Source of the DNA: an uncultured Sphingomonadales bacterium
GTDB taxonomy: Bacteria > Pseudomonadota > Alphaproteobacteria > Sphingomonadales > Sphingomonadaceae
Assembly (NCBI GenBank): GCA_903821685.1
Contig: CAIJLW010000086.1
Span: forward strand, 1-64,000
DNA: 64,000 nucleotides
Direction: 5' to 3'
Shown: piece after piece, positions 36,272 to 46,529 of the stretch
Layout: every line of letters starts with the position of its first letter
Numbering within the stretch: position 1 is the stretch's first letter
Made by a program: the position numbers and the translations under genes
The notes under the pieces: model-generated
What the model was told of the DNA's origin: nothing
What the model saw: only the letters and a program-made list of their open reading frames with translations
The model's database searches: none

Positions 36272-37774
36272 ATGACTGATACCCACTGGACACAACTGGA
36301 AAAGCATCAGCCACAATCGCTTGTCGATCTCTTCAAGTCGGACAAGGATCGCGTCGAGAAAATGACTATCCAGTTGTCAGGTTTACGGTTCGATTTGTCG
36401 AAGACGCATCTCGACAGCATCGCGCTTAGTCAATTTGAAAAGCTTGCGGCGGACATGGAGCTTGACGGCTTAAAAGCAGCTTTATTCGCTGGCGCCGCCA
36501 TCAACGTCACAGAGGGCCGCGCGGCAGAGCATCCAGCAGAACGCGGCAATGGTGATGCGGATGCCGTTGCGCATGCGCGTGCGCTTCAGGACAGAATGCG
36601 CGGATTAGTTGAGGCAATCGACGCTGGCTTTATGGGAGATATTCAGCACATATTGCATATTGGCATTGGCGGATCGGCGCTTGGCCCAAAATTACTCGTC
36701 GATGCGCTTGGACGCGATGGCGCGCGATATGATGTAAAGGTTGTGTCAAATGTTGATGGTGCGGCGCTTGCCGAGGCATTGAAAAACATGGACCCTCACA
36801 AGACCATTGTCGCTGTTGCATCAAAAACCTTCACCACGACCGAAACCTTGCTTAATGCCACAAGCGCCGTGGAGTGGATGCGTGAGGGTGGTGTTGCTGA
36901 CCCTTCTGCGCAGTTCGTGGCGCTTACCGCTTATCCTTACAAAGCCGTTGAATGGGGCATCGACGAAAGTCGCATATTACCTTTTAATGAAGCCGTTGGC
37001 GGACGGTACTCCTTGTGGTGCTCCATTGGCTTTCCAGTTGCACTTGGCCTTGGCTGGTCGGTGTATGCCGAATTGCTAGAGGGCGCGGACGCGATGGATC
37101 GGCATTTCCGTGATGCCCCTCCGTTGGAGAACGCACCAACGATGGCTGCATTTTCTGATCTTTATTATGCCCAGACGAAGTCGTGCCAGACACGGGCAGT
37201 GTTTGCTTACGATGAGCGCCTGCGGTTGTTGCCCGATTATCTGCAGCAGCTTGAAATGGAATCGAACGGTAAATCAGTTACCGCCGATGGCGTTCCGCTG
37301 GGCCGGAACAGCGCGCCAGTCACTTGGGGCGGCGTGGGCACCGATGCGCAACACGCCGTTTTCCAACTTCTTCATCAAGGAACGCACCTTATCCCCGTTG
37401 AATTCATCGCTAGCAAAACGCCGGGGCATGATTTCGATACCGCGCATCATGAAACCTTGCTGGTCAATTGCTTTGCCCAAGGCGCAGCCTTGATGGCGGG
37501 GCAGAAATCCGATGATCTAGCGCGCAATTATACCGGCAACCGGCCATCGACGACGATATTGTTGGATGACGTTACACCGTCAACGGTCGGCGCGTTGATC
37601 GCCTTTTACGAACACCGGACGTTCGTGAATGCGGTTTTGCTAGGGATTAACCCATTTGACCAATTCGGTGTTGAGCTCGGCAAGCATATTGCCAAAAGCA
37701 TCACGGACAACGGACCAAGCAGCTTTGATCCTTCCACTACAGCGCTGATAGAGGCGGCGCTTGGGGAGAACTAA
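36272..37774 (+). CDS. pgi: Glucose-6-phosphate isomerase
   Basis: Interconverts glucose 6-phosphate and fructose 6-phosphate. The 500-residue product has GIGGSALGPKLLVDAL near 131, the phosphate-binding SKTFTTTET near 190, the QQLEMESNGKS signature near 330, and a C-terminal Lys/His region ending in the last 70 residues (NPFDQFGVELGK). It is about 50 residues shorter than E. coli Pgi, as usual in alphaproteobacteria. AGGGAC precedes ATG 36272. It diverges from lepB over 122 bases. Confidence 0.96.
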   Translation: MTDTHWTQLEKHQPQSLVDLFKSDKDRVEKMTIQLSGLRFDLSKTHLDSIALSQFEKLAADMELDGLKAALFAGAAINVTEGRAAEHPAERGNGDADAVAHARALQDRMRGLVEAIDAGFMGDIQHILHIGIGGSALGPKLLVDALGRDGARYDVKVVSNVDGAALAEALKNMDPHKTIVAVASKTFTTTETLLNATSAVEWMREGGVADPSAQFVALTAYPYKAVEWGIDESRILPFNEAVGGRYSLWCSIGFPVALGLGWSVYAELLEGADAMDRHFRDAPPLENAPTMAAFSDLYYAQTKSCQTRAVFAYDERLRLLPDYLQQLEMESNGKSVTADGVPLGRNSAPVTWGGVGTDAQHAVFQLLHQGTHLIPVEFIASKTPGHDFDTAHHETLLVNCFAQGAALMAGQKSDDLARNYTGNRPSTTILLDDVTPSTVGALIAFYEHRTFVNAVLLGINPFDQFGVELGKHIAKSITDNGPSSFDPSTTALIEAALGEN

Positions 37775-37870
37775 GCAACGCGCATTTGTTCGATAAGACA
37801 GCTCGAGAATTCTCGTTGGTAAAAGCATGCGTGTGTGACCATATCGCGGGTATCTAGGAAAGAAATATAT

Positions 37871-39217
37871 ATGGCTCAGTTTGATTATGACCTTTTCGTC
37901 ATTGGCGCCGGCTCCGGCGGCGTCCGCGCCTCCCGGATCGCTGCATCGCACGGCGCGCGTGTTGCCGTGGCCGAAGAGCATCGCGTCGGAGGCACGTGCG
38001 TAATCCGAGGCTGCGTACCCAAAAAGCTGTTGGTATATGGTTCGCACTTCGCTGAAGATTTGAAGGACGCGCAACGTTTTGGCTGGGCCACAGAGGGGGC
38101 GACCTTCGATTGGAACATATTGCGAAACAATGTGGCCGCCGAGGTAAATCGATTGGAGGGCCTTTATGGCCAGACGCTGGGTAACAACAAGGTTGAGGTA
38201 TTCCACGAGCGAGCTGTGTTGACAGGTGCAAACAGCGTTCAGCTCTCCAGCGGGCGCATAATTTCGGCAGCAAATATTCTTATTGCGACCGGTGCGTGGC
38301 CTTCTGTACCGGATATTCCTGGCGCCGGCCATGGTATCACCTCGAACGAAGTATTTAGCCTACCGGAATTACCCAAGCGCGCAGTGATTGCTGGCGGCGG
38401 GTATATTGCGAATGAATTTGCAGGTATTTTCAATGAGCTGGGCGTCAAAGTTAATCTTGTAACGCATGGTGACCGCGTGTTGCGCAGCTATGATGATGAA
38501 ATTGTCGACAGGCTTGTTCAGATTAGTCGGCATAAGGGTATAGATATCCGTTTCAACTTTCGTTTCAAATCCATCATCAAGCAGGATGACGGCAGCTTGT
38601 TAATTGAAAGCACCGATGGAAGCACGATTGAAACCGATCTCTTGTTATGGGCCATCGGACGCACACCACACACTATCGGACTTGGGCTTGAGGACATTGG
38701 CGTTGATTTGGGCAAGGACGGCGCCGTGATGGTCGGAGACGACAACCGGACCAATGTGGCAAGCATTTATGCCGTTGGCGACGTTACCAACCGTGTGCAG
38801 CTAACGCCAATTGCCATTCGTGAAGGCCATGCTTTTGCCGACAGTGTATTTGGAAACAACCCGCGCACCGTTAACTATGAGTGCATTCCCACCGCCGTGT
38901 TCAGCAACCCGCCCATTGCTAGCGTTGGCCTGACCGAGGTAGAGGCGCGCGCGCAACATGCTGACGTCAAGGTGTATAAAAGCGATTTTCGGGCAATGAA
39001 AAATGTTCTTGCCGACCGGAACGAACGGGCATTGTACAAAATGGTGGTAGCCGGCCCCGAGGAACGCGTGGTTGGTCTTCACCTCATTGGCCCTGACAGC
39101 GGCGAAATTCTTCAAGCCGCTGCGATTGCGGTTAAGGCAAAACTGACCAAGCAGGATTTCGATGACACGGTGGCATTGCACCCAAGCATGTCTGAAGAAC
39201 TGGTGCTGATGAAATAG
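37871..39217 (+). CDS. gor: Glutathione-disulfide reductase
   Basis: FAD- and NADPH-dependent reduction of glutathione disulfide in the cytosol. The 448-residue product has the FAD motif DLFVIGAGSGGVRASR, the redox pair Cys43/Cys48 in GGTCVIRGCVPKK, the NAD(P)-binding VIAGGGYIANEFAG near 175, and the C-terminal catalytic His/Glu in HPSMSEELV. ATG 37871 follows AGGAAAG; an in-frame start at 37835 is less likely. It abuts the stop of the glutathione-transferase-like gene. A 12-base palindrome (37804-37815) lies in the gap after pgi. Confidence 0.95.
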   Translation: MAQFDYDLFVIGAGSGGVRASRIAASHGARVAVAEEHRVGGTCVIRGCVPKKLLVYGSHFAEDLKDAQRFGWATEGATFDWNILRNNVAAEVNRLEGLYGQTLGNNKVEVFHERAVLTGANSVQLSSGRIISAANILIATGAWPSVPDIPGAGHGITSNEVFSLPELPKRAVIAGGGYIANEFAGIFNELGVKVNLVTHGDRVLRSYDDEIVDRLVQISRHKGIDIRFNFRFKSIIKQDDGSLLIESTDGSTIETDLLLWAIGRTPHTIGLGLEDIGVDLGKDGAVMVGDDNRTNVASIYAVGDVTNRVQLTPIAIREGHAFADSVFGNNPRTVNYECIPTAVFSNPPIASVGLTEVEARAQHADVKVYKSDFRAMKNVLADRNERALYKMVVAGPEERVVGLHLIGPDSGEILQAAAIAVKAKLTKQDFDDTVALHPSMSEELVLMK

Positions 39218-39847
39218 TCAGGGGAAGCAGATGGGCGTGTCGCCCGCTTTCCATGGTTGATAGCGCGTCATGACGTGAGCGAACAGATCGCTGCGCACAA
39301 GTGAGGAAAGCCAGTTTTGCACAGCGGGTAGGGGCTGTGCCGTAAACCAGCCTGCGTCGGTAGCAGCGAATTGACGGACGAACGGAAATATGGCGATGTC
39401 CGTAAATCCACATTTTGACCCTGCTAAGTAAGGCGCAGCCAACAACCTATTTTCGAGCATCTCCAGTTGCGCACCTGCTGCATCGCGATGCACTATGCCA
39501 TCGGCAAGCCCGTAACGGTTCGGATATTTATACCGGTCGAGGGCTTGCTTAAAAGGGCCGTCATTGACTGTGATCAAGTCAGATGCCTCATGACCTAGCC
39601 AGCACTCGGGATCGCTCTGTACGAGCGCCCAGCGCATGATGTCGATGCTTTCTTCAACGACTTGGCCGTCGGGAAGTACGAGCACGGGAACGGTTCCCTT
39701 GGGTGAGGCTTCCAGCATTTCGTTTGGCTTGTCGCGTAACACGATCTCGCGCAGCTCGACTGTCACGCCGCTAACAGCGACAGCCATGCGGGCGCGCATG
39801 GCGTAGGGGCACCGGCGGAAGGTGTAGAGGATTGGAAGGTCAGTCAT
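39218..39847 (-). CDS. Glutathione S-transferase-like protein
   Basis: The 209-residue product has an N-terminal thioredoxin-fold domain (1-75) with [14 protein letters not shown], where a glutaredoxin-like Cys replaces the usual GST Ser or Tyr, and [12 protein letters not shown] as the cis-Pro segment. A helical C-terminal domain follows (about 90-205). The Cys suggests an omega- or glutaredoxin-like thiol transferase rather than a classical conjugating GST. ATG 39847 lies inside the end of trhO (8-base overlap), so they are coupled. The gene ends exactly where gor ends on the other strand. Confidence 0.85.
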   Translation of the reverse strand: MTDLPILYTFRRCPYAMRARMAVAVSGVTVELREIVLRDKPNEMLEASPKGTVPVLVLPDGQVVEESIDIMRWALVQSDPECWLGHEASDLITVNDGPFKQALDRYKYPNRYGLADGIVHRDAAGAQLEMLENRLLAAPYLAGSKCGFTDIAIFPFVRQFAATDAGWFTAQPLPAVQNWLSSLVRSDLFAHVMTRYQPWKAGDTPICFP

Positions 39848-40781
39848 CCGCTCGCGGGTTGACGCCGATATGTTGCTTGCCGCGTTTCTTAGCCAGAGCA
39901 ATCTGTCTTTGCCGTTCTGCAAAGCGTGCGCGGTCCTCTTCAGTACGTTCGGCAAAGCACGCCGGGCACGACACGCCCTCCTCAAAATGTCCTGATAGCT
40001 TGTCGTTTTGCGATATTGGCCGGCGACATGCGTGGCATAGCTCCATTTCGCCGAGCTCAAGCCCATGTGTGACGGAGACACGCTCGTCGAATACGAAGCA
40101 CTCGCCTTGCCATTTACTCTCCGCCTCGGGAATATTTTCGAGGTAGCGCAGTATGCCGCCCTCTAGATGGTAGACATCATCGATGCCCTCGGCCTTAAGG
40201 AAAGCTGTCGACTTTTCGCACCGGATGCCTCCAGTACAGAACATCGCAAACTTTGTTTTGCCTGCTGCAAGCTCTTCCCGATGTGCGCGAAACCACTCGG
40301 GGAATTCACTAAATGATTTGGTGCGCGGATCAATTGCGCCTTCAAACGTCCCAATCGCAACTTCATAATCGTTACGGGTATCAATCAACACGGTATCTGG
40401 ATCAGAGATTAAGGCGTTCCAATCCTCAGCTTGCACATAAGTACCCACCTCGCGTTTGGGATCAATACCGTCGACGCCCAGCGTTACGATTTCTTTCTTG
40501 AGACGCACCTTCATGCGGTAGAAGGGCATTTCCTTGGCGTGCGAATATTTTACATCAAGTTCGGCGCAGCCGGGAATTGCCCTCAAAAATGCAATAAGGG
40601 TATCGATAGCATCGGGATCGCCTGCGACTGTCCCGTTAATACCCTCCCGCGCGAGCAATATCGTGCCCGTGATGCCCCCCGCAACACATTTTTCATGAAT
40701 GCGTGGCTGCAATTCTTCCGGCGCTTCAAACGCTACAAAACGATACAATGCCGCGACTTTAATGGGATGCAAGAATTCCAT
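39840..40781 (-). CDS. trhO: tRNA uridine(34) hydroxylase, rhodanese-type
   Basis: Oxygen-dependent hydroxylase making 5-hydroxyuridine at position 34 of several tRNAs (YceA/UPF0176 family). The 313-residue product has the N-terminal UPF0176 domain (1-100), the rhodanese domain with the active Cys in [16 protein letters not shown] near 180, and a C-terminal extension with CHACRRP and SCPACF, a probable four-cysteine zinc site near 250-270. ATG 40781 opens [15 protein letters not shown]. It is upstream of, and coupled to, the glutathione-transferase-like gene, and diverges from pccB over 145 bases. Confidence 0.94.
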   Translation of the reverse strand: MEFLHPIKVAALYRFVAFEAPEELQPRIHEKCVAGGITGTILLAREGINGTVAGDPDAIDTLIAFLRAIPGCAELDVKYSHAKEMPFYRMKVRLKKEIVTLGVDGIDPKREVGTYVQAEDWNALISDPDTVLIDTRNDYEVAIGTFEGAIDPRTKSFSEFPEWFRAHREELAAGKTKFAMFCTGGIRCEKSTAFLKAEGIDDVYHLEGGILRYLENIPEAESKWQGECFVFDERVSVTHGLELGEMELCHACRRPISQNDKLSGHFEEGVSCPACFAERTEEDRARFAERQRQIALAKKRGKQHIGVNPRADD

Positions 40782-40926
40782 GATGCGGCCCTATAGCGTG
40801 CTTTTTGAATTATTGCAGCTTTCAATCTCGGGCTTTGCTCGCCGATTTTTAATCGCACGATTAATTTGCAATTTATACGGCAGGATGCCAAAGCTTTGTG
40901 CAACTTAATTGCTTATGGGGAATGCC

Positions 40927-42453
40927 ATGTCGGCCAATATTGCTGAACTGGAGGCACGTCGCGCGGCGTCGAAATTGGGTGGTGGGCAAAAGCGTATCGA
41001 TGCGCAGCACGCCAAGGGGCGCCTGACCGCCCGCGAACGGCTCGATATCTTGCTCGATGAAGGCAGCTTCGAAGAGCTTGACGCATATGTCACACATAAT
41101 TGCGCGGATTTCGGCATGGCCGATCAAAAGATACCGGGCGACGGCGTTGTCACCGGCAGCGGCACTATCAATGGCCGTTTGGTTTATGTCTACAGTCAGG
41201 ATTTCACTGTATTTGGTGGTTCGCTATCCGAAGCGCATGCCATGAAAATCTGCAAAGTCCTTGATAATGCAATGAAGGTCGGCGCACCAGTCATCGGTCT
41301 GAACGACAGTGGCGGCGCGCGCATTCAAGAGGGCGTTGCCTCGCTCGGCGGCTATGCCGAAGTGTTCCAACGCAACGTCTTGGCGAGCGGTGTTGTCCCG
41401 CAAATCAGCCTTATCATGGGTCCTTGCGCTGGCGGCGCGGTGTATAGCCCTGCGATAACCGACTTCATTTTCATGGTGAAGGACAGCTCCTACATGTTCG
41501 TCACTGGCCCTGATGTGGTCAAAACGGTGACCAACGAAGTGGTGACGCAGGAAGAACTTGGCGGAGCGGTATCGCACACAACGAAATCCGGCGTTGCCGA
41601 CAATGCGTTCGAAAATGACATTGAGGCGCTTCTTTCGGTTCGCGACTTCTTTGATTATTTGCCCGAGAATAACCGTGCTGGTGTGCCAGAGCGCCCAACG
41701 GAAGATGCGTGGGACCGCATCGAGCCCAGCCTTGATACGCTTATCCCGCCAAGCGCCAACCAGCCTTATGATATGCACGAGTTGATCCGCAAAACGGTCG
41801 ATGAGGCCGATTTCTTTGAGGTGCAGCCAACACACGCAGCAAATATTATCATCGGCTTTGGCCGTATTGAGGGCCGCACTGTGGGTATCGTTGCCAATCA
41901 ACCGATGGTATTGGCAGGCGTCCTTGACATCAACAGCTCAAAGAAAGCCGCACGTTTTGTGCGTTTCTGCGACGCGTTCGAAATTCCGATCATAAGCTTC
42001 GTCGACGTTCCTGGCTTTTTGCCAGGTACCGCGCAGGAATATGGCGGCATCATCAAACATGGCGCCAAACTGCTTTTTGCGTATGCCGAAGCGACTGTGC
42101 CTAAAATCACCGTCATTACCCGAAAGGCTTATGGCGGCGCCTATGACGTCATGGCGTCAAAGCATTTGCGCGGCGACCTCAATTACGCGTGGCCAACTGC
42201 TGAAATCGCAGTGATGGGCGCAAAGGGTGCGGTTGAAATTATCTTCCGTGGTCTTGGACCCGAAGAAATCGCTGAGAAGACCAAGGAATATGAAGACCGC
42301 TTCGCCAACCCATTTGTCGCGGCGAGTAAGGGCTTCATCGACGAGGTGATCTACCCGCACTCAACGCGCAAGCGGATTGCGCTGGGTTTGCGGAAATTGC
42401 GGAACAAGGATTTGGAAAACCCTTGGAAAAAGCATGATAATATTCCGTTGTGA
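40927..42453 (+). CDS. pccB: Propionyl-CoA carboxylase beta subunit (carboxyltransferase)
   Basis: Transfers CO2 from carboxybiotin to propionyl-CoA, giving (S)-methylmalonyl-CoA. The 508-residue product has N- and C-terminal crotonase-fold halves, with [19 protein letters not shown] and [13 protein letters not shown] in the first and [22 protein letters not shown] plus [16 protein letters not shown] in the second. ATG 40927 has GGGGAA close upstream; in-frame ATG 40915 and TTG 40909 are alternatives. First of pccB-mce-mcm-bioB-DUF1330-pccA. One TTTGCAAT half-site of the PccR type lies at 40865-40872 without a second half. Confidence 0.95.
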   Translation: MSANIAELEARRAASKLGGGQKRIDAQHAKGRLTARERLDILLDEGSFEELDAYVTHNCADFGMADQKIPGDGVVTGSGTINGRLVYVYSQDFTVFGGSLSEAHAMKICKVLDNAMKVGAPVIGLNDSGGARIQEGVASLGGYAEVFQRNVLASGVVPQISLIMGPCAGGAVYSPAITDFIFMVKDSSYMFVTGPDVVKTVTNEVVTQEELGGAVSHTTKSGVADNAFENDIEALLSVRDFFDYLPENNRAGVPERPTEDAWDRIEPSLDTLIPPSANQPYDMHELIRKTVDEADFFEVQPTHAANIIIGFGRIEGRTVGIVANQPMVLAGVLDINSSKKAARFVRFCDAFEIPIISFVDVPGFLPGTAQEYGGIIKHGAKLLFAYAEATVPKITVITRKAYGGAYDVMASKHLRGDLNYAWPTAEIAVMGAKGAVEIIFRGLGPEEIAEKTKEYEDRFANPFVAASKGFIDEVIYPHSTRKRIALGLRKLRNKDLENPWKKHDNIPL

Positions 42454-42462
42454 GGATGTAGT

Positions 42463-42903
42463 ATGAAACTCGGTCGTCTCAACCATATTGGTGTTGCAAC
42501 GCCTTCCATCGCTGACAGCGTCGTCTTTTACCGCGACGTGATGGGCGCGACAAAAATCCATGAACCGTTCGACTTGCCTGACCAAGGCGTTAAGGTCTGT
42601 TTCGTTGACACCCCCGGCGCTGACGGGGCGATGAATGGAACACAGATAGAGCTTATCGAGCCTTTGCCTGGGAATGCCTCCATCGCAGGGTTTCTTGAAA
42701 AGAACCCAGCAGGCGGGCAGCATCATATGTGTTACGAGGTGCCTGATATTCACGCCGCTAAGGCCGAATTTGAAAAGATGGGCAAGCGGGTGCTAGGCGA
42801 ACCACGGATTGGCGCGCACGGGACGCTCATATTCTTTGTGCATCCCAAGGATATGCAAGGTGTTTTGATCGAGATTATGGAGGTGGGTGTTAAAGCGCAC
42901 TGA
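42463..42903 (+). CDS. mce: Methylmalonyl-CoA epimerase
   Basis: Converts (S)- to (R)-methylmalonyl-CoA, linking the carboxylase to the mutase. The 146-residue product is a single vicinal-oxygen-chelate domain pair with metal ligands His8 in LNHIGVA, the His pair in GGQHHMCYEV near 86, and Glu near 138 in VLIEIMEV. It follows pccB by 9 bases. The 150-base gap after it is filled by a REP-like pair. Confidence 0.96.
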   Translation: MKLGRLNHIGVATPSIADSVVFYRDVMGATKIHEPFDLPDQGVKVCFVDTPGADGAMNGTQIELIEPLPGNASIAGFLEKNPAGGQHHMCYEVPDIHAAKAEFEKMGKRVLGEPRIGAHGTLIFFVHPKDMQGVLIEIMEVGVKAH

Positions 42904-42917
42904 CCGCGCATTAACCC

Positions 42918-43034
42918 CCATCGTCCTGCTGAACGTGTTTCACCCTTAGTGACTGACGTTCCAGCATCCATGATGCCACTCGGACCGATGAGGTGGGTGG
43001 CAAAATGGACCCTGAACCGAGTTCAGGGTGACGG
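42918..43034. repeat. REP-like inverted pair (BIME-like), one unit interrupted
   Basis: Unit B (43007-43034) is a perfect 8-bp hairpin CCCTGAAC-CGA-GTTCAGGG (43010-43028) ending in GTGACGG. Unit A (42920-42970) is inverted and similar: TCGTCCTGCTGAACGTGTTT at its left and CAGCATCCA at its right, separated by about 19 extra bases. Such CGTCAY-CTGAAC-GTTCAG palindromes are common between genes in sphingomonads. The pair lies inside the propionate operon, just before mcm. Confidence 0.7.
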
Positions 43035-43054
43035 AATAATGAATGGAAGTTTTT

Positions 43055-45178
43055 ATGACCAATATCGACCAGTGGAAAAAAGCGGCTGAAAAAGAGGTCA
43101 AGGGCAGGGACCTGACTTGGCATACGCCAGAGGGCATCGCCGTAAAACCGCTATACACGGCTGAGGATTCAGCTGACCCTGGTCTTCCGGGCTTTGCGCC
43201 GTTCACACGCGGCGTGCGCGCGTCCATGTATGCTGGACGGCCATGGACGATCCGCCAATATGCGGGTTTTTCGACCGCTGAGGAATCCAACGCTTTCTAT
43301 CGTCGCAATCTCGCCGCTGGGCAAAAAGGCCTTTCGGTAGCGTTCGATCTTGCAACGCACCGTGGCTATGACAGCGACCATCCACGCGTTGTCGGCGATG
43401 TTGGCAAGGCCGGCGTTGCGATTGATAGTGTTGAGGATATGAAAATCCTCTTCGACGGCATTCCGCTTGACCAGATGTCGGTGTCTATGACGATGAACGG
43501 CGCTGTCATTCCGATCCTCGCTTTCTTCATTGTTGCAGGTGAAGAGCAGGGCGTTGCTCAAGAGCAACTCGACGGCACTATCCAGAACGACATTCTTAAA
43601 GAGTTCATGGTCCGCAACACCTATATTTATCCGCCTGAGCCTTCCATGCGTATTGTGTCGGACATCATCGCCTACACCAGCGCGCATATGCCCAAGTTCA
43701 ACAGCATCTCAATATCGGGCTATCACATGCACGAGGCCGGCGCGACAGCAGTGCAGGAGCTGGCATTTACCATTGCCGACGGCAAGGAATATGTACAGCG
43801 CGCCATGGCCTCCGGGCTTGATATTGATGCCTTTGCGGGACGGCTGTCGTTCTTCTTTGGCATCGGCATGAACTTCTTCATGGAAGTGTCGAAACTGCGC
43901 GCTGCGCGAACATTGTGGCACCGCGTGATGGACGAGCTTGGCGCACAAGACGAGCGGTCCAAAATGCTGCGCACGCATTGCCAAACATCGGGCGTGTCGT
44001 TGCAGGAGCAAGATCCTTATAACAACGTGATCCGCACAACAATCGAGGCGTTGGCGGCTACCTTGGGCGGGACCCAGTCATTGCACACCAACGCCTTGGA
44101 TGAGGCAATAGCGCTTCCAACCGAGTTCTCGGCCCGCATAGCCCGCAACACGCAAATTGTGCTGACCGAAGAAACCGGCATTACAAAGGTAGTCGATCCT
44201 TTGGGCGGAAGCTATTATGTCGAAGCGCTAACTGCCGAGCTTGTGGATCAGGCGTGGAAGATTATCGGCGAGGTAGATGAGCTGGGCGGCATGACCAAAG
44301 CGGTAGCCTCCGGCATGCCCAAGCGCCTCATTGAAGAAGCTGCGGCTGCACGTCAGGCGCGGGTGGACAAGGGCGAAGATGTCATCGTTGGCGTCAATAA
44401 ATACAAGCTGGCAACCGAAGAGCAACTCGACACGCTGGAGGTCGATAATGATTTCGTTCGTCAGGGGCAGATTGTGCGTCTTGCCGCCACCCGCGCCGCG
44501 CGTAATGAGGCCGCATGTCAGGCGACGCTGAAAGCACTGACCGAAGGCGCAAAAGGTGGCGCAAACCTTTTGGCACTTGCTGTCGATGCGGCGCGTGCAC
44601 GCGCTACGCTTGGTGAAATTTCCGACGCGATGGAACTCGTGTTTGGGCGCTATGCGACTACCCCAGTGCCCGTTCAGGGCATCTACGGAAGTGCGCATGA
44701 GTTCGATAAACGCTGGGCGCAAGTCATTGATGGCGTTGCTTCGGTTGAACGCCGCTTGGGCCGTAAGCCGAAATTGCTCGTCGCAAAAATGGGGCAGGAT
44801 GGCCACGACCGTGGGGCGAACGTTATCGCTTCGGCTTTCTCGGACATGGGTTTTGACGTGATAAGCGGTCCCTTGTTTCAAACACCCGAAGAAACCGTTG
44901 TGCTTGCCCTGCAACATGATGTTGATGCAGTGGGTGCATCCAGCCTTGCCGCCGGACACAAGACATTGATCCCCGAGCTCGTCAAAGGCCTGCGCGAAGC
45001 AGGACGGGGTGATATTAAGGTGATCGCCGGTGGCGTAATCCCGCCGCAAGATTATGATTTTCTGCGCGAAGCGGGCGTTCAGGGCATTTATGGCCCCGGA
45101 AGTAATGTGGTTGAATGCGCAGCTGACGTTTTGACGCTATTGGGTCATAACATGCCGCCTTTGGGAGATATCTCTTGA
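43055..45178 (+). CDS. scpA: Methylmalonyl-CoA mutase (single-chain, B12-dependent)
   Basis: Rearranges (R)-methylmalonyl-CoA to succinyl-CoA with adenosylcobalamin. The 707-residue product joins the TIM-barrel substrate domain (1-550; [31 protein letters not shown]) and the C-terminal B12 domain with the cobalt-ligand His584 in [13 protein letters not shown]. It is the homodimeric type with both domains on one chain. ATG 43055 has GGAAG 5-6 bases upstream; in-frame ATG 43043 would add 4 residues. It ends in a TTGA overlap with bioB. Confidence 0.96.
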   Translation: MTNIDQWKKAAEKEVKGRDLTWHTPEGIAVKPLYTAEDSADPGLPGFAPFTRGVRASMYAGRPWTIRQYAGFSTAEESNAFYRRNLAAGQKGLSVAFDLATHRGYDSDHPRVVGDVGKAGVAIDSVEDMKILFDGIPLDQMSVSMTMNGAVIPILAFFIVAGEEQGVAQEQLDGTIQNDILKEFMVRNTYIYPPEPSMRIVSDIIAYTSAHMPKFNSISISGYHMHEAGATAVQELAFTIADGKEYVQRAMASGLDIDAFAGRLSFFFGIGMNFFMEVSKLRAARTLWHRVMDELGAQDERSKMLRTHCQTSGVSLQEQDPYNNVIRTTIEALAATLGGTQSLHTNALDEAIALPTEFSARIARNTQIVLTEETGITKVVDPLGGSYYVEALTAELVDQAWKIIGEVDELGGMTKAVASGMPKRLIEEAAAARQARVDKGEDVIVGVNKYKLATEEQLDTLEVDNDFVRQGQIVRLAATRAARNEAACQATLKALTEGAKGGANLLALAVDAARARATLGEISDAMELVFGRYATTPVPVQGIYGSAHEFDKRWAQVIDGVASVERRLGRKPKLLVAKMGQDGHDRGANVIASAFSDMGFDVISGPLFQTPEETVVLALQHDVDAVGASSLAAGHKTLIPELVKGLREAGRGDIKVIAGGVIPPQDYDFLREAGVQGIYGPGSNVVECAADVLTLLGHNMPPLGDIS

Positions 45179-46182
45179 CCGTTCGCACCGACTGGACCCG
45201 TCCGGAAATAGCCGCCTTATTTGACCTGCCTTTCGACGAATTGGTTTATCAAGCCGCAACAGTTCACCGCGAAAACCATGCGGCGGGGCAAATTCAGCTT
45301 TGCACATTATTGTCTATCAAAACTGGCGGCTGCCCGGAAGATTGCGGCTATTGCAGCCAATCCGTGAAGGCCGATAGCGGGGTTGAGGCGACCAAGTTGA
45401 TGGACGTTAAAGCGGTGTTGCAAAAGGCTGCTGAGGCTGCAGATGCTGGCTCACGCCGTTTCTGCATGGGCGCTGCCTGGCGGAACCCGAAAGACCGCGA
45501 TATGCCAGCGATTGTTCAAATCGTTCAGGGCGTACGTGCCATGGGCATGGAAACCTGCATGACTTTGGGTATGCTCACGCCAAGCCAGGCGGACATGCTC
45601 GCCAACGCGGGCTTGGATTACTACAACCATAACATCGACACCTCGCCAGAGCGTTATAACGAGATCATCACCACGCGGACGATGGAAGACAGACTCGACA
45701 CGTTGGCCGAGGTCCGCCGTGCGGGCATCAATGTGTGCAGTGGCGGAATTGTTGGCATGGGTGAAACCCGCGCCGACCGGGTGGGCTTCATCCATACGCT
45801 GGCGACCCTACCGCACCATCCCGAAAGCGTGCCCGTCAACGCCTTGGTCCCCGTGAAGGGTACTGTGCTGGGCGACATGCTTGCCGACACACCGTTGGCG
45901 AAGATTGACGACATCGAATTCGTCCGCACTATTGCCGTGGCGCGGATAACCATGCCGATGAGCATGGTGCGGTTAAGTGCCGGGCGCGAGAGTATGAGCG
46001 AGGCAACGCAAGCCTTGTGCTTCATGGCAGGCGCAAACAGCATCTTCACGGGTGACAAGTTGCTGACTGCCGCCAATGCTGGCGACGATAAGGACGCGGC
46101 GATGCTGGCGAAACTGGGGCTTGTGCCAATGGAGGCCGAGGAGCCTCTTAGGGCGTGCAAGGCGTTGGAGCCGGCAGAGTGA
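45175..46182 (+). CDS. bioB: Biotin synthase
   Basis: Radical-SAM enzyme inserting sulfur into dethiobiotin. The 335-residue product has the cluster motif Cys53-x3-Cys57-x2-Cys60 in [10 protein letters not shown], the [10 protein letters not shown] segment, and Arg in [10 protein letters not shown] as ligand of the second 2Fe-2S cluster. Start is TTG at 45175, overlapping the mutase stop as TTGA, with GGGAGA 6 bases upstream. It lies between mcm and the biotin-carrying pccA, so cofactor supply is tied to its user. The rest of the bio pathway is not in the window. Confidence 0.95.
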   Translation: MTVRTDWTRPEIAALFDLPFDELVYQAATVHRENHAAGQIQLCTLLSIKTGGCPEDCGYCSQSVKADSGVEATKLMDVKAVLQKAAEAADAGSRRFCMGAAWRNPKDRDMPAIVQIVQGVRAMGMETCMTLGMLTPSQADMLANAGLDYYNHNIDTSPERYNEIITTRTMEDRLDTLAEVRRAGINVCSGGIVGMGETRADRVGFIHTLATLPHHPESVPVNALVPVKGTVLGDMLADTPLAKIDDIEFVRTIAVARITMPMSMVRLSAGRESMSEATQALCFMAGANSIFTGDKLLTAANAGDDKDAAMLAKLGLVPMEAEEPLRACKALEPAE

Positions 46183-46529
46183 GTATTGCTTCCGCATTCT
46201 TGCCGGAGATTTCGAGCGCTGATACGCAACAACTGCCCAAAGCGTATGTGATGGCCGAAATTGAAGTTGTCGATGCAAGCACATATGAAAGCTATAAGTC
46301 AGCGGCAGCGCCTATCGCAGCGCAGTATGGCGGTAGATACATCGTCAGAGGTGGAGAGATACATCTGGCTGAGGGCGATGCACCAAGCGGCAGAGTTGTG
46401 GTGCTAGAGTTCGCGAACTTGAAAGCGGCCCAAGCGTTTTTGAATTCCGATGAATATCGCCCGGTTGCCGAAATACGGCATAAGGCAGCAAAATCTCGAA
46501 TTATGATTGTCGAAGGGATCATTCCTTAA
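46179..46529 (+). CDS. DUF1330 family protein
   Basis: The 116-residue product holds a DUF1330 domain (about 18-115) of the dimeric alpha+beta barrel type: [25 protein letters not shown] and [20 protein letters not shown] are typical. Function is unknown; no cofactor motif is seen. GTG 46179 overlaps the bioB stop (GTGA) with GGAG upstream; ATG 46251 would cut the first strand. Its stop overlaps pccA (TAATG). Tight coupling on both sides puts it inside the propionate operon, so a role in acyl-CoA or biotin metabolism is possible but unproven. Confidence 0.85.
   Translation: MSIASAFLPEISSADTQQLPKAYVMAEIEVVDASTYESYKSAAAPIAAQYGGRYIVRGGEIHLAEGDAPSGRVVVLEFANLKAAQAFLNSDEYRPVAEIRHKAAKSRIMIVEGIIP

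Noticed and set aside
37804-37815. 12-base palindrome CGAGAATTCTCG before gor as an operator
   Set aside because: No second site and no known regulator with this motif; noted only in the gor entry.
40865-40872. PccR operator (TTTGCAAA-N4-TTTGCAAA) upstream of pccB
   Set aside because: Only one half-site, TTTGCAAT, is present; the second half at the expected spacing does not match.
44228-45049. A long open frame of 273 codons on minus inside the mutase gene, and similar long antisense frames (for example 4630-5238)
   Set aside because: They lie opposite well-supported genes, have no family likeness, and reflect codon bias of the real strand.
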